Part shown: in pieces, positions 6,300 through 14,429 of the stretch | Numbering within the stretch: position 1 is the stretch's first letter | How the letters are laid out: each line of letters begins with the position of its first letter | Assembly (NCBI GenBank): GCA_030152105.1 | Contig: JASLIH010000004.1 | Coordinates: 1 to 14,547, forward strand | DNA from: Actinomycetes bacterium | Lineage (GTDB): Bacteria; Actinomycetota; CALGFH01 | Length of the DNA: 14,547 nucleotides | Direction of reading: 5' to 3' | The notes under the pieces: generated by a model | Seen by the model: the letters and a program-made list of their open reading frames with translations, nothing else | Database searches by the model: none | What the model was told of the DNA's origin: nothing | Translations under genes and position numbers: made by a program

Positions 6300-7466
6300 G
6301 TGACGATCAGCGAGCAGACGTTGACCGGCCCGCGCGGCGGCCTGCCGCACGGCGGCCAGCTCGTCGACCGGCGCCTCGACGCCGACGAGGCGAGCGCGCT
6401 TGCGTCCAGCCCGCTTCCCTCCCTGCCGCTGACCGCGGCCGAGGCGGCCGACCTGCGTGCCCTGGCCACCGGCGCCTACAGCCCGCTGACCGGCTTCCTC
6501 GGGGCCAAGGAGCACGAGTCGGTCACCGAGTCGATGCGCCTGCCCGACGGCACCCTGTGGCCGATCCCGGTGTGCCTCGGGATCCCCGACGGGGTCCAGA
6601 TCGACGCCGGCCGCCTGGCCCTGCGGACCGAGCGGGGCGAGCTGCTGGGTGTGCTCGAGGTCGCCGAGGTGTTCGAGCGCGACCGCGACGCCGAGGCCCA
6701 GCTGGTCTACGGCACCACCGACCCCGAGCACCCGGGCGTGGCCCGGGTGCTGGGCTCCCCGGCGCGCGCCGTCGCCGGCCCGATCCAGGCCGTGGTCGAG
6801 CCCCTTGACGGCCCGGTGGGGGCCCGTGCCCTGACCCCGGCCGAGACCCGGGCGGCCTTCGCCTCACGGGGCTGGAGCACGGTGGTCGGGTTCCAGACCC
6901 GCAACCCGGTCCACCGGGCCCATGAGTATCTGATGAAGTGCGCCCTCGAGATGGTCGACGGGCTGCTGCTGCACCCGCTGGTCGGCCCGACCAAGGAGGG
7001 CGACGTGCCCGCCGAGGTCCGCATGCGGGCCTACGAGGCGGTGCTCGGCTACTTCCCGCCCTCCCGGGTCCTGCTGGCCGCCCTGGTCGCCCCGATGCGC
7101 TACGCCGGGCCGCGCGAGGCCGTGCTGCACGCCCTGGTCCGCAAGAACTACGGCTGCACCCACTTCATCGTCGGCCGCGACCACGCCGGCGTGGGCAGCT
7201 ACTACGGCACCTTCGAGGCCCAGGAGCTGATCGCCTCGCTGCCCGCCGAGGACCTGGGCATCACCCCGCTGCGCTTCGACAACGCCTTCTACTGCCGGCG
7301 CTGCCTGGCCATGGCCACCGGCAAGACCTGCCCTCACCCCGACAGCGAGCATGTCGCCCTCTCCGGCACCCAGGTGCGGACCATGCTGGCCGCCGGCGAG
7401 CTGCCCCCGCCCGAGTTCTCCCGGGCCGAGGTGGCCGAGCTGCTGATCGAGGCCTACCGCTCCTGA
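6300..7466 (+). CDS. sat: Sulfate adenylyltransferase (ATP sulfurylase)
   Basis: A 388-residue single-chain ATP sulfurylase, the homo-oligomeric type and not the CysD/CysN pair. It catalyses ATP + sulfate to APS + pyrophosphate in the cytoplasm. The PUA-like N-terminal part includes HGG (18-20) and [13 protein letters not shown] (56-68). The catalytic domain has [11 protein letters not shown] (199-209), which holds the nucleotide-binding Hxx[13 protein letters not shown] (224-235), and VGRDHAGVG (291-299). A C332-x2-C335, C344, H346 cluster fits the zinc site seen in many bacterial and archaeal forms. The C-terminus has [10 protein letters not shown] and [14 protein letters not shown], as expected; no APS-kinase domain is fused. 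Start GTG 6300 is supported by AAGGAG 8 nt upstream. cysC follows after 29 nt. Confidence 0.96.
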   Translation: MTISEQTLTGPRGGLPHGGQLVDRRLDADEASALASSPLPSLPLTAAEAADLRALATGAYSPLTGFLGAKEHESVTESMRLPDGTLWPIPVCLGIPDGVQIDAGRLALRTERGELLGVLEVAEVFERDRDAEAQLVYGTTDPEHPGVARVLGSPARAVAGPIQAVVEPLDGPVGARALTPAETRAAFASRGWSTVVGFQTRNPVHRAHEYLMKCALEMVDGLLLHPLVGPTKEGDVPAEVRMRAYEAVLGYFPPSRVLLAALVAPMRYAGPREAVLHALVRKNYGCTHFIVGRDHAGVGSYYGTFEAQELIASLPAEDLGITPLRFDNAFYCRRCLAMATGKTCPHPDSEHVALSGTQVRTMLAAGELPPPEFSRAEVAELLIEAYRS

Positions 7467-7495
7467 CCATCCATCAACGAAAGGCGCACCGTCCC

Positions 7496-8041
7496 ATGAC
7501 CAACGAGACCGGCTTCGTGCTCTGGCTCACCGGCCTGTCCGGCGCGGGCAAGTCGACCGTCGCGGCCAAGCTCGCCCCCGCCCTGGCCGAGCGCGGCCAC
7601 CGGGTCGAGCTGCTGGACGGCGACGAGGTCCGCACCAACCTCTGCCAGGGCCTCGGCTTCAGCCGGGAGGACCGCGACACCAACATCGCCCGCATCGGCT
7701 ATGTCGCCGGCAAGCTGTCCAAGCACGGGGTGGCCGTGCTGGTGGCGGCCATCTCCCCCTACCGGGAGGCCCGCGACCAGGTCCGGAACGCGGTCGACAA
7801 CTTCGTCGAGGTGTACGTGGCCGCGCCCGTCTCGACCTGCGCCGAGCGCGACGTCAAGGGCCTGTACGCCAAGGCCCTGGCCGGCGAGATCAAGAACTTC
7901 ACCGGGGTGTCCGACCCCTACGAGCCGCCCGCCGACGCCGAGATCGTCCTGCACACCGAGGCCGAGAGCGTCGACGACTCGGTCCACCAGGTGATCACCT
8001 GGCTGGAGGCCAACGGGCTCACCTCCCTCTCCGACCGCTAG
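7496..8041 (+). CDS. cysC: Adenylylsulfate (APS) kinase
   Basis: A 181-residue kinase of usual length that phosphorylates APS at the 3' position to give PAPS. It has the P-loop GLSGAGKS (13-20), DGDEVR (41-46), [12 protein letters not shown] (60-71), ISPYREARD (86-94), and the conserved [10 protein letters not shown] (121-130) followed by [12 protein letters not shown] (134-145). All key parts of an active APS kinase are present. ATG 7496 lies about 9 nt after a GAAAGG site. The stop codon shares one base with the GTG of the PHP gene (TAGTG, 8039-8043). With sat just upstream it forms a PAPS-synthesis pair; no PAPS reductase is near. Confidence 0.95.
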   Translation: MTNETGFVLWLTGLSGAGKSTVAAKLAPALAERGHRVELLDGDEVRTNLCQGLGFSREDRDTNIARIGYVAGKLSKHGVAVLVAAISPYREARDQVRNAVDNFVEVYVAAPVSTCAERDVKGLYAKALAGEIKNFTGVSDPYEPPADAEIVLHTEAESVDDSVHQVITWLEANGLTSLSDR

Positions 8042-8892
8042 TGGCCGCGGTCGATCTCCACGCCCACACCCTTGCCAGCGACGGCAGCGACCGGCCCGAG
8101 GAGCTGGTCGCGGCCGCCGCCGCGGCCGGGGTCGGGACCCTGGCCGTCACCGACCACGACACCGTGGCCGCGGTGGCCGAGGCCAGGGCGGCCGGGGAGC
8201 GCCTCGGGGTCGAGGTGCTGGCCGGCTGCGAGGTCACGGCGACGGTCGGGGACCGGGTGGTCCACGTGCTGCTGTACGGGGAGGGGCTGCTGGAGCCCGG
8301 CCTGGCCGACGCCGTCGAGCTGTGCCGGCGCGGCCGCGACGACCGCAACCGGGCCATCGGGGAGCGGCTGGGGCGGCTCACCGGGGTTGGCCACGCCGAC
8401 GCCGTCGAGGTCGCCAGGGACAGCGTCCTGTCGCGGGCCCACTTCGCCAGGGCCCTGGTCGCCAGGGGCGCCGTGGCCGACGTGGCCGAGGCCTTCGACC
8501 GCTACCTGTCCTCGGGCCGGCCGGCCTATGTGCCCGCACCGAGCGTGTCGGTGACCGACGCGGTGGCCATCGCGGCCAAGGCGGGCGGGGTGGCGGTGCT
8601 GGCCCACCCGGGCCGGCTGGCCGCCGGCGAGCGTGACCGGGTGCTGGCCGAGGCCATCGAGGCCGGGATCGACGGCCTCGAGGTCTGGCACTCCCAGCAT
8701 GACGACGAGCTGCGCCGGTCCCTGGCCGGCCTGGCCGAGCGGCGCGGCCTGCTGGCCACCGGCGGCTCGGACTACCACGGCCGGCACAAGCCGGACGTCC
8801 GCGTCGGCAGCGGCACCGGCGGCAATGTCGACGTTCCGGACGAACGCCTGGCCGCCCTGCGGGAGCGATTGGCGTCGGCCGGTCCCGCCTGA
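8041..8892 (+). CDS. PHP-domain phosphoesterase, candidate 3',5'-bisphosphonucleotide (pAp) phosphatase
   Basis: A 283-residue PHP metal-dependent hydrolase. Metal-binding motifs are complete: DLHAHT (5-10) with DG at 14-15, VTDHDT (36-41), Glu64 in GCEVTA, SRAHFARALV (131-140), LAHPGRL (187-193) and GGSDYHG (241-247). Length and motif order fit the YciV/RNase AM-Cv1693 group, known to hydrolyse 3',5'-bisphosphonucleotides including pAp; related members act as 5'-3' exonucleases on short RNA. Translation is probably coupled to cysC, as the start GTG shares a base with its stop and no separate ribosome site is visible. Placement right after sat-cysC supports a role in clearing pAp left by sulfotransferases. 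PHP membership is secure; the exact substrate is inference. Confidence 0.85.
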   Translation: MAAVDLHAHTLASDGSDRPEELVAAAAAAGVGTLAVTDHDTVAAVAEARAAGERLGVEVLAGCEVTATVGDRVVHVLLYGEGLLEPGLADAVELCRRGRDDRNRAIGERLGRLTGVGHADAVEVARDSVLSRAHFARALVARGAVADVAEAFDRYLSSGRPAYVPAPSVSVTDAVAIAAKAGGVAVLAHPGRLAAGERDRVLAEAIEAGIDGLEVWHSQHDDELRRSLAGLAERRGLLATGGSDYHGRHKPDVRVGSGTGGNVDVPDERLAALRERLASAGPA

Positions 8893-8944
8893 GTAGGCTC
8901 CGCGCCGGCTCAACGCCAAACAAGGCAAAGGGGGGCTTCACCGA

Positions 8945-10105
8945 ATGACGCTGCGCGAGCGCCCGCATCCGCTGCTGGCGCTACTCCTGACCGTCGCGAC
9001 CGCTCTCGCCCTGACCGTGGCCTTGCCCGGCCCGGCCGGGGCCGTGGTCAGCACCACCCCGGACTGGGGTGGCTCGTCACAGTGCCAGACCAACGGGCGG
9101 GTCAACGCCGTCGCCTACCTGGGCGGCACCATCTACCTGGGCGGCAGCTTCACCCAGGTCAACAACACGACCCGCAACCGGCTGGCCGCCTGCAACGCCA
9201 CCACCGGGGCCCTGCTGCCCTGGAACCCGAACGCCAACAACGTCGTCAGGGCTCTCAAGGTCTCCCCCGCCGGGACCAGGGTGTACGTGGGCGGGGACTT
9301 CACGGCGGTCGGTGGGGCGGCCCGCTCCCGGGTGGCCGCGCTGAGCCCCAGCAGTGGGGCCGCCTTTGGCTGGAGCCCCTTCGTCAACGACCAGGTCAAG
9401 GCGATCACGACCTCCAACAGCGGCTCGACGGTGTACGTAGGCGGCGATTTCGACTCGGCCGAGGGGGCGGGCCGGCAGCGCCTGGCCTCCTTCAACGCCA
9501 CCAGCGGCAACCTGACCAGCCTCAAGCCAAGCATCTCCAATGGCGCCGGGAACTTCGCAACGGTGCTGACCCTGGACGTCTCCGCCGACGGCAACACGCT
9601 GTACTTCGGCGGCGATTTCGCCCTGGTCAACGGCCACTCGCGCCGCAACGCGGCCGCCGTGTCGAGCGGCATCGGCACCCTCCGGGCCTGGAGCCCGGCC
9701 TCCACCGCCGTCGTCGTCGGGGAGCTGACGGTGTCGGCCTCGGGTAACACGGTGTTCGCCGGCGGTCGCGGCGCCGGCGGGTACGTTCAGGCCTACGGCC
9801 CCAACGTCGGGGGCACCCCGGTCTGGAACGTCGCGACCAACGGTGACGTCGAAGCCCTCGTCGTCTCATCCTCGATTCTGTACGTCGGCGGCCACTTCAC
9901 CACCGTCGGCGCGTCGACCCGCCACCACCTGGCCGCCCTGCGCGCCTCCGGCGGCACCCTCCAGAGCTGGGCCCCCGTGGCCGACGGCGTCTTCGGCGCG
10001 TTCGGGGGGGCGATCACCAGCTCCCGGGTCGCCTTCGGCGGCGAGTTCACCACCATCGGCGGCGCTTCCCATCAGGGCGTCGTCCAGTTCTCCGGGACCC
10101 CATAG
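8945..10105 (+). CDS. Secreted seven-repeat beta-propeller-like protein
   Basis: A 386-residue protein with a Sec-type signal peptide: basic start, hydrophobic core 9-27, and a likely cut after AGA near residue 33. The mature part holds seven repeats of about 50 residues, each with a (V/I/L)Y(V/L)GG(D/S/H/E)FT-like strand at about 64, 114, 164, 220, 271, 313 and 363. Most are followed by a G-x-x-R-x-x-LAA segment and G-x-L-x-x-W-x-P. This pattern is seen in many actinobacterial secreted proteins (delta-60/DUF5122-like), recalled and not searched. Seven repeats suggest a seven-bladed propeller used for binding; no catalytic residues are recognised. Cys47 and Cys83 could form a disulfide. AAAGGGGGG lies 9 nt before ATG 8945. 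It is co-directional with the PAPS genes after a 52-nt gap. Confidence 0.78.
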   Translation: MTLRERPHPLLALLLTVATALALTVALPGPAGAVVSTTPDWGGSSQCQTNGRVNAVAYLGGTIYLGGSFTQVNNTTRNRLAACNATTGALLPWNPNANNVVRALKVSPAGTRVYVGGDFTAVGGAARSRVAALSPSSGAAFGWSPFVNDQVKAITTSNSGSTVYVGGDFDSAEGAGRQRLASFNATSGNLTSLKPSISNGAGNFATVLTLDVSADGNTLYFGGDFALVNGHSRRNAAAVSSGIGTLRAWSPASTAVVVGELTVSASGNTVFAGGRGAGGYVQAYGPNVGGTPVWNVATNGDVEALVVSSSILYVGGHFTTVGASTRHHLAALRASGGTLQSWAPVADGVFGAFGGAITSSRVAFGGEFTTIGGASHQGVVQFSGTP

Positions 10106-10123
10106 GGCGATGACGCCGCCGCG

Positions 10124-10852
10124 GTGACCACCCGGCTGGTCAACCTCGTGGCCGACGCCGCCGACCCGGCGGCGTCGGGCCACTGGTGGGCCGAGGCCCT
10201 CGGCTGGGAGGTGACCTTCGAGACCCGCCACGAGGTCGCCATCGAGCCTCCGGAGCCCGGCGGCCTCGGCATCCCGCTGGTCTTCGTCCCCGTCCCCGAC
10301 GCCAAGACCGTTCCCAACCGGGTCCACCTCGACCTGGCCAGCCCGTCGGCCGACGCCCAGACGGCCCTGGTCGCGCGCCTCCTCGACCTGGGCGCCACCC
10401 TGGCCGACGTCGGCCAGGGCCGGGTCCCGTGGGTGGTCCTGGCCGACCCCGAGGGCAACGAGCTCTGCGTCCTGGAGCCCCGCGACCGCTACACCGGTAC
10501 CGGTCCGCTGGCCGCCGTCGTTGTGGCCGCCGCCGACCCTCCGGCCCTGGCCCGGTTCTGGGCCGAGGCCGCCGCCTGGCCGGTGGTCGGCGCCGACGAC
10601 CGGCTGGCCGCGCTCCGTCACCCGTCGGGCAGGGGCCCGTTCCTGGAGCTCGTCCGGTCCTCCGCCCCGAAGGTGACCAAGAACCGCCTCCACCTCGACC
10701 TCGCTCCCCACCCCGGCGACGACCCCGCCGCCGAGGTCGCCCGCCTCCTCGACCTCGGCGCCACCCTGGTTGACGTCGGGCAGGGCGAGGTCTCCTGGAC
10801 GGTGCTCGCCGACCCTGAGGGCAACGAGCTCTGCGTGCTCTCACCTCGCTGA
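10124..10852 (+). CDS. Two-domain VOC (glyoxalase/bleomycin-resistance-like) protein
   Basis: A 242-residue cytoplasmic protein made of two tandem VOC halves (about 1-120 and 127-242). Each half has a W-AEA segment near its start, then N-R-(V/L)-HLDLA (65-72 and 187-194) and DPEGNELCVL (108-117 and 229-238). His68/Glu113 and His190/Glu234 sit where VOC proteins often bind metal. This resembles the glyoxalase-like domain found in many actinobacterial proteins of unknown substrate. The halves are very similar at DNA level too (see findings). GTG 10124 begins 18 nt after the propeller gene; a weak ribosome site and likely coupling fit this start. Function is not predictable beyond the fold. Confidence 0.82.
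   Translation: MTTRLVNLVADAADPAASGHWWAEALGWEVTFETRHEVAIEPPEPGGLGIPLVFVPVPDAKTVPNRVHLDLASPSADAQTALVARLLDLGATLADVGQGRVPWVVLADPEGNELCVLEPRDRYTGTGPLAAVVVAAADPPALARFWAEAAAWPVVGADDRLAALRHPSGRGPFLELVRSSAPKVTKNRLHLDLAPHPGDDPAAEVARLLDLGATLVDVGQGEVSWTVLADPEGNELCVLSPR
10322..10846 (+). repeat. Internal duplication in the VOC gene, 366 bp apart
   Basis: The segment at 10322-10480 recurs at 10688-10846, an offset of 366 bp (122 codons). Stretches such as ctcctcgacct-ggcgccaccctgg, and the codons for LADPEGNELCVL, are nearly unchanged. It encodes the second half of each VOC domain. Confidence 0.8.
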
Positions 10853-10877
10853 TCACCGCTTCAAGGCAGGCCCGCGG

Positions 10878-10991
10878 GGTTCCACCTACATCCTGTTCCT
10901 GCTGTTCCGCTTCCGGGAGCGGCTACGGGCCGGCGACGACCCCAAGGTCGCGGTCGCGACCGCGGTCGAGCGGGTCGGCGAGGCGATCGCC
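10878..10991 (+). pseudogene. Remnant of an MMPL/RND-family membrane transporter gene
   Basis: Translation in the frame starting at 10878 gives GSTYILFLLFRFRERLRAG followed by DDPKVAVATAVERVGEAIA. This is a close match to the conserved MMPL-family stretch that normally reads G-x-G-x-DY-x-LFL-x-x-RFREEL-x-x-G-x-(D/N)-P and then AV-x-x-A-x-x-x-x-G-x-AI, at the start of a transmembrane block. Only about 38 codons remain, the usual D before Y is T, and the frame has no plausible start or transporter context. It lies in the gap between two convergent genes. The most likely reading is a decayed or rearranged fragment. It is called from remembered family consensus. Confidence 0.6.
10949..10964. other. 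Perfect 16-bp palindrome CGCGGTCGCGACCGCG
   Basis: A self-complementary 16-mer lies in the 159-bp spacer between the convergent VOC and sulfotransferase genes, inside the MMPL-like remnant. It could form a short GC hairpin near both 3' ends, but there is no T-tract on either side, so it is not a standard intrinsic terminator. It may simply reflect Val/Ala/Thr codons of the old reading frame. Confidence 0.35.
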
Positions 10992-11011
10992 GGCGTCGTC
11001 GACGGGGCCGG

Positions 11012-11809
11012 TCAGGAGGGGCGGGTCGAGCCGACCGGGAACGGGTCGGTGCGGTCCAGGTCGAGGAGGCTGTAGCCGAAGTGGTTGGCCGCCGGCTCGT
11101 GGCGGCGACAGAGGGAGCGGAACCGTTCGCGGCGCCAGGGGCCGCCGTCGGCCAGCTCGGCCCACTGGCGCTCGTAGGTGGCGCTGCGGCGGGTGTCGAT
11201 CCCGCCGGCCGGGATCTCGCCGTCCAGCTCCAGGAAGGCGGCCAGCTCGGCCAGGGTGCCCTGCGGGTCGGCGACCAGGCGCTCGTACTTGACCACGAGC
11301 AGGTGGTGGAGGAAGGCGGCGTCCTCCTCGAAGGTCCGGTGGGCGGCGAACCAGTGGCCGAGCAGAGCGTCCAGCGAGCGCAGCCGGGCCCATTTGCGGG
11401 TGGACAGGCTGACGATGGCCGGGTGCCTGACCACCATCACGAACCGGGCCTCGGGGAACGCTCCCTGGAGGAACCGGGTCATCACCAGGTTGGGCGGGGA
11501 CTTCTCGACCAGCACCGGCCTGGACAGGTCCCAGTGGGGCGACCACTGCTCGAGCAGGCGGGCCGAGCTGTCCGGGGTGAGCAGCGGTGAGCGCTCGGTG
11601 AGGTGGGCCGCCGGGGCAAGGGCGAACCTGCCCGGCCCGCCGTGGGCCCTGGCCGGCGGGTAGACGCGCTGGAGGTGCTGGCCCTCGTCCTCCTCGACCC
11701 CGGTGCCCTCGAACCCGCTGATCTGCGGGTGGGCGGCCAGGCAGCGCGTCAGCGGGGTGGTGCCGCTGCGGTGCAGCCCGCCCACGAACACCAGGCGACG
11801 GTCGGTCAT
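11012..11809 (-). CDS. PAPS-dependent sulfotransferase family protein (second)
   Basis: A 265-residue sulfotransferase of a different type from the one at 331-1305. The 5'-phosphosulfate loop is GGLHRSGTT (10-18), followed by LTRCLAAHPQISGFEGTGV. VEKSPPN (101-107) and FVMVVRHPAIVSLSTRKW (123-140; Arg128, Ser134) supply the 3'-phosphate site. A YERLVADP-type segment follows the expected order. It would use PAPS to sulfate an unknown acceptor. The ATG at 11809 overlaps the kinase-like gene stop as ATGA (11806-11809), so it is translated as the last gene of the operon. The operon also encodes a sulfatase, suggesting that adding and removing sulfate act on a related surface molecule; this is inference. 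Confidence 0.88.
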   Translation of the reverse strand: MTDRRLVFVGGLHRSGTTPLTRCLAAHPQISGFEGTGVEEDEGQHLQRVYPPARAHGGPGRFALAPAAHLTERSPLLTPDSSARLLEQWSPHWDLSRPVLVEKSPPNLVMTRFLQGAFPEARFVMVVRHPAIVSLSTRKWARLRSLDALLGHWFAAHRTFEEDAAFLHHLLVVKYERLVADPQGTLAELAAFLELDGEIPAGGIDTRRSATYERQWAELADGGPWRRERFRSLCRRHEPAANHFGYSLLDLDRTDPFPVGSTRPS

Positions 11810-13059
11810 CCGGTCCCCCCTGGCACTAGGCGGCGGCCGAGGACGCCGAGCAGGGCGGCCCCGACCGTGTCGGGTCGCCCGGTCACGGCCGACACCTCGG
11901 CCTCGGCGGCCCGGCAGAGCCGCTCCAACAGGTACAGGTCGCTCAGCAGCTCCTTGCTCCCCGGCCGCTGGCCCAGCGCGGCCAGGTGCGGGGCGGCCCG
12001 GTCGCGGCCGGTGGCGATGGCCTTCTCTGGCGGCTGGCCCAGGCCCTGGAGGGCCGTCTGGTAGCCGAAGTGGAGCAGGTCGAAGCCAAGGGGCACGCCG
12101 TCGGCGCTGCGCTCCCAGTCCCAGACGAGCAGCCGGCCCGGGGTGGAGCGCAGGTTCCACGGCCCCCAGTCGCCGTGCCAGGTCCCGAAGGCCAGCCGGG
12201 TCGTCGCCTGGTCCTCCAGCCGCTCCAGGGTGGGGTCGAGCACCGCGGCCGCCCCGGCCTGGCCGATCGGGACCAGCCGGGCCTTGAGCCCGGCCCACCA
12301 GGCGCTCTCCCCCAGAGACGTCTCCCTCACCCCGCCGAGGCCGGCGATCTCGCGGGAGACGGGCAGGGGGGGCAGGGCGTAGCGGCGCCCGCGGCGCAGG
12401 AGCCGGTGCGGCAGGGCCGAGCTGATGGTGATGTCCAGCCCCTGCCACTGGCCCTGGTGGAGCAGGTCGGGGGCGGTGAAGCTGCGCGGGGCGGAAGTGG
12501 CCAGGCGCCGGAGCATGTCAGCCTCGGCCCGGACCAGGCGCCGGGTCAGGTCGTTCCAGCCGACCTTCATGTAGCCGACCGGCTGGCCGTCGCGGCCGAT
12601 GAGCTGGACCACCGGCTTGCGGTTGGGCCGGACCGGGCCGAGCACGATCGCGGCCGCCAGGTCGGGGCGGCCGAGGGCTGCGGGCACGTGGTCGCCGAGC
12701 AGGCTCCCCTCGGCCGGGCCGGCGGCGGCCACGACCAGCCCGCGGCGGCGCAGCCACAACGGCAGGGCGCCGCTGCGCAGGGCCAGGCCGACGGCCGCCT
12801 TGGCCAGCCGGGCCCGCTGGGTCATGCCGTCGCTGTACTGGCGGACGGCCTCGGCGGCGGCCCGGGAGGAGGCCAGCGGCACCAGCACCCGGGGCGTGCT
12901 CAGGCTGGGCAGGACCCCCCACCGCTGGGTCGCCGGGACCCCGGCCGGCACCGACCCCACCACCAGCTCGACGCCGGGGGTCGGCCCCCACAGCACCTCG
13001 GCCAGCCACTCCAGCTCCCGCGAACCGGTCACGGGCGAGTCGGACACCGACCGGCTCAT
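11806..13059 (-). CDS. APH/choline-kinase-fold phosphotransferase-like protein with unrecognised N-terminal region
   Basis: A 417-residue protein, cytoplasmic by appearance. The C-terminal two thirds has an aminoglycoside-phosphotransferase-type kinase core: Lys165 (GYMKVGW) and Glu179 (RAEADML) for ATP, the Brenner motif HGDWGPWN (295-302) with catalytic Asp297 and Asn302, and VWDWE (312-316) with metal-binding Asp314. All key residues are present, so it is probably an active small-molecule or sugar kinase. Residues 1-145 match no domain I recognise. An antibiotic-resistance role is not implied; similar kinases occur in glycan clusters. The ATG at 13059 overlaps the sulfatase stop by 4 nt, and its own stop overlaps the sulfotransferase start by 4 nt. 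Confidence 0.78.
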   Translation of the reverse strand: MSRSVSDSPVTGSRELEWLAEVLWGPTPGVELVVGSVPAGVPATQRWGVLPSLSTPRVLVPLASSRAAAEAVRQYSDGMTQRARLAKAAVGLALRSGALPLWLRRRGLVVAAAGPAEGSLLGDHVPAALGRPDLAAAIVLGPVRPNRKPVVQLIGRDGQPVGYMKVGWNDLTRRLVRAEADMLRRLATSAPRSFTAPDLLHQGQWQGLDITISSALPHRLLRRGRRYALPPLPVSREIAGLGGVRETSLGESAWWAGLKARLVPIGQAGAAAVLDPTLERLEDQATTRLAFGTWHGDWGPWNLRSTPGRLLVWDWERSADGVPLGFDLLHFGYQTALQGLGQPPEKAIATGRDRAAPHLAALGQRPGSKELLSDLYLLERLCRAAEAEVSAVTGRPDTVGAALLGVLGRRLVPGGTG

Positions 13060-14429
13060 GGGCAGCTCTCCCCCTTGCAGGCGCGGGCGGCGGCCAGCTC
13101 GGCGGCCATGGCGGCCGGCGGGTCGTTGCCCGGGTCGTCGTCGGCGAGCAGGTTCCGCTCCATGCCCGGGTCGCGGGTCAGGTCGTAATACTCCCGGAAG
13201 GTGCCGGAGGCGCCGGGCTGGTCGTAGTTCTCGATGTACTGCCAGCCGGCGGTGCGCAGGGCCGCCCAGTCGCGGATGCCGGGGGCGTTGGCCTGGTCCT
13301 GCCAGTACTCGGCGAGCAGCCGCTCCCGCCGGCGGCCGTCCAGCAGCGAGCGGCCGTCGAGGGGGACGCCCTCGTCGGGCCGGACGCCGGCCGCCTCCAG
13401 CACCGTCGGGGTGATGTCGACGGTCGCGACCAGGCGGTCGTCGACCGTGCCGGCGGGCAGGCGGCCCGGCCAGCGGACCAGGAACGGGACCTTGATCGAC
13501 TCGGTGTAGGGGGTGAACTTGCCGACGCGGCCGTGCTCCCCCCAGGCGTAGCCGTTGTCGGAGAGGAAGAAGACCAGCGTGCTCTCGAGCTCGCCGGTGT
13601 CCTGGAGCCGGCGCAGGACCCGGTCGACCATGTCGTCGACCGACAGCAGGGTGCGCAGCTGGCCGGTGCGGACCTTGGCCGCCTCGGCCGGGGCCACCGG
13701 GGCCCGGTCGCGCAGGTAGCGGGGCGCCCCCTCCAGCTTCGGCCGGCCGGCCCCGACCCGGTCGAGGGCCGGGAAGCTGGCCGACGCGTACCTGGGCTCG
13801 GGCACCCGCGGGTCGTGGGGGGCGAAGGTGGCCAGGTAGGCGAACCAGGGCCGGGCGTCGTCGCGCTCGAACTCGCTCAGGTAGGCCAGGGCCTGGTCGC
13901 CGATGAAGGTGGTCGAGTAGGTGTGGACCCGGCGCACGGCGCCGTCGACCTCCCACAGCTGGTCGTAGTAGCCGCCGTTGGCCAGGGCGTAGCGGTCGAA
14001 ATGGGGCGGGGGCTGGCGCAGGGACCAGCGGTTGAGGAACTTGCCGGCCATGGCCGTGTGGTAGCCGGCGTCCCGCAGGTACCGGGCCAGGGTGGTCCGT
14101 TGGTCCAGCCGTTCGCCCAGCTGCTGGCGGAGCACGCCGTGGTTGTGGACATAGCGGCCGCTGAGGATCGACGCCCGCGACGGGCAGCAGCTCGGCGTGG
14201 TCACGAACCCCTGGCGGTAGGTGACCCCGCCGTCGGCCATCCAGCGGCGCGTCTTTGGCATCACCGCCAGCGTCTCCGCCCTGGCGTCGTCGGTCACGAT
14301 CACCAGCACGTTGGGACGGCTCGCGGGCCGGGCGGCCGGGCCGGCGCCCCGGGAGCCGGTGAAGGCGACCACGGCCAGGGCGAGCGCGGCCACCAGCAGC
14401 CCGGCCACGACCAGCCGGCCCCGGTTCAC
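13056..14429 (-). CDS. Membrane-anchored type I (formylglycine-dependent) sulfatase
   Basis: 457 residues from the GTG at 14429. Residues 6-23 form a hydrophobic anchor or signal, so the enzyme acts outside the membrane. The alkaline-phosphatase-fold motifs are NVLVIVTDDAR (40-50; Asp47/48), the formylglycine signature C81-C-PSR with RASILSGRY following, GYHTAMAGK (122-130; Lys130), APHDP (203-207), and FFLSDNGYAWGEHG (287-300; Asp291/Asn292) with Lys304. Cys81 would be converted to formylglycine, normally by an FGE not seen here. Sequence around the motif resembles GlcNAc-6-sulfatase/heparan-type sulfatases, but substrate is uncertain. An in-frame ATG at 14516 exists, but GTG 14429 directly overlaps the upstream stop (GTGA) and starts just before the anchor, so it is preferred. 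Confidence 0.92.
   Translation of the reverse strand: MNRGRLVVAGLLVAALALAVVAFTGSRGAGPAARPASRPNVLVIVTDDARAETLAVMPKTRRWMADGGVTYRQGFVTTPSCCPSRASILSGRYVHNHGVLRQQLGERLDQRTTLARYLRDAGYHTAMAGKFLNRWSLRQPPPHFDRYALANGGYYDQLWEVDGAVRRVHTYSTTFIGDQALAYLSEFERDDARPWFAYLATFAPHDPRVPEPRYASASFPALDRVGAGRPKLEGAPRYLRDRAPVAPAEAAKVRTGQLRTLLSVDDMVDRVLRRLQDTGELESTLVFFLSDNGYAWGEHGRVGKFTPYTESIKVPFLVRWPGRLPAGTVDDRLVATVDITPTVLEAAGVRPDEGVPLDGRSLLDGRRRERLLAEYWQDQANAPGIRDWAALRTAGWQYIENYDQPGASGTFREYYDLTRDPGMERNLLADDDPGNDPPAAMAAELAAARACKGESCP

Noticed and set aside
10949..10964. Intrinsic terminator for the convergent genes
   Set aside because: The 16-bp palindrome is real but no T-run follows on either strand, and it coincides with Val/Ala/Thr codons of a transporter-like remnant.
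11806..13059. Aminoglycoside resistance gene
   Set aside because: Only the kinase fold motifs match. Gene context is sulfate handling and likely surface glycan work, and the fold is shared by many kinases unrelated to resistance.
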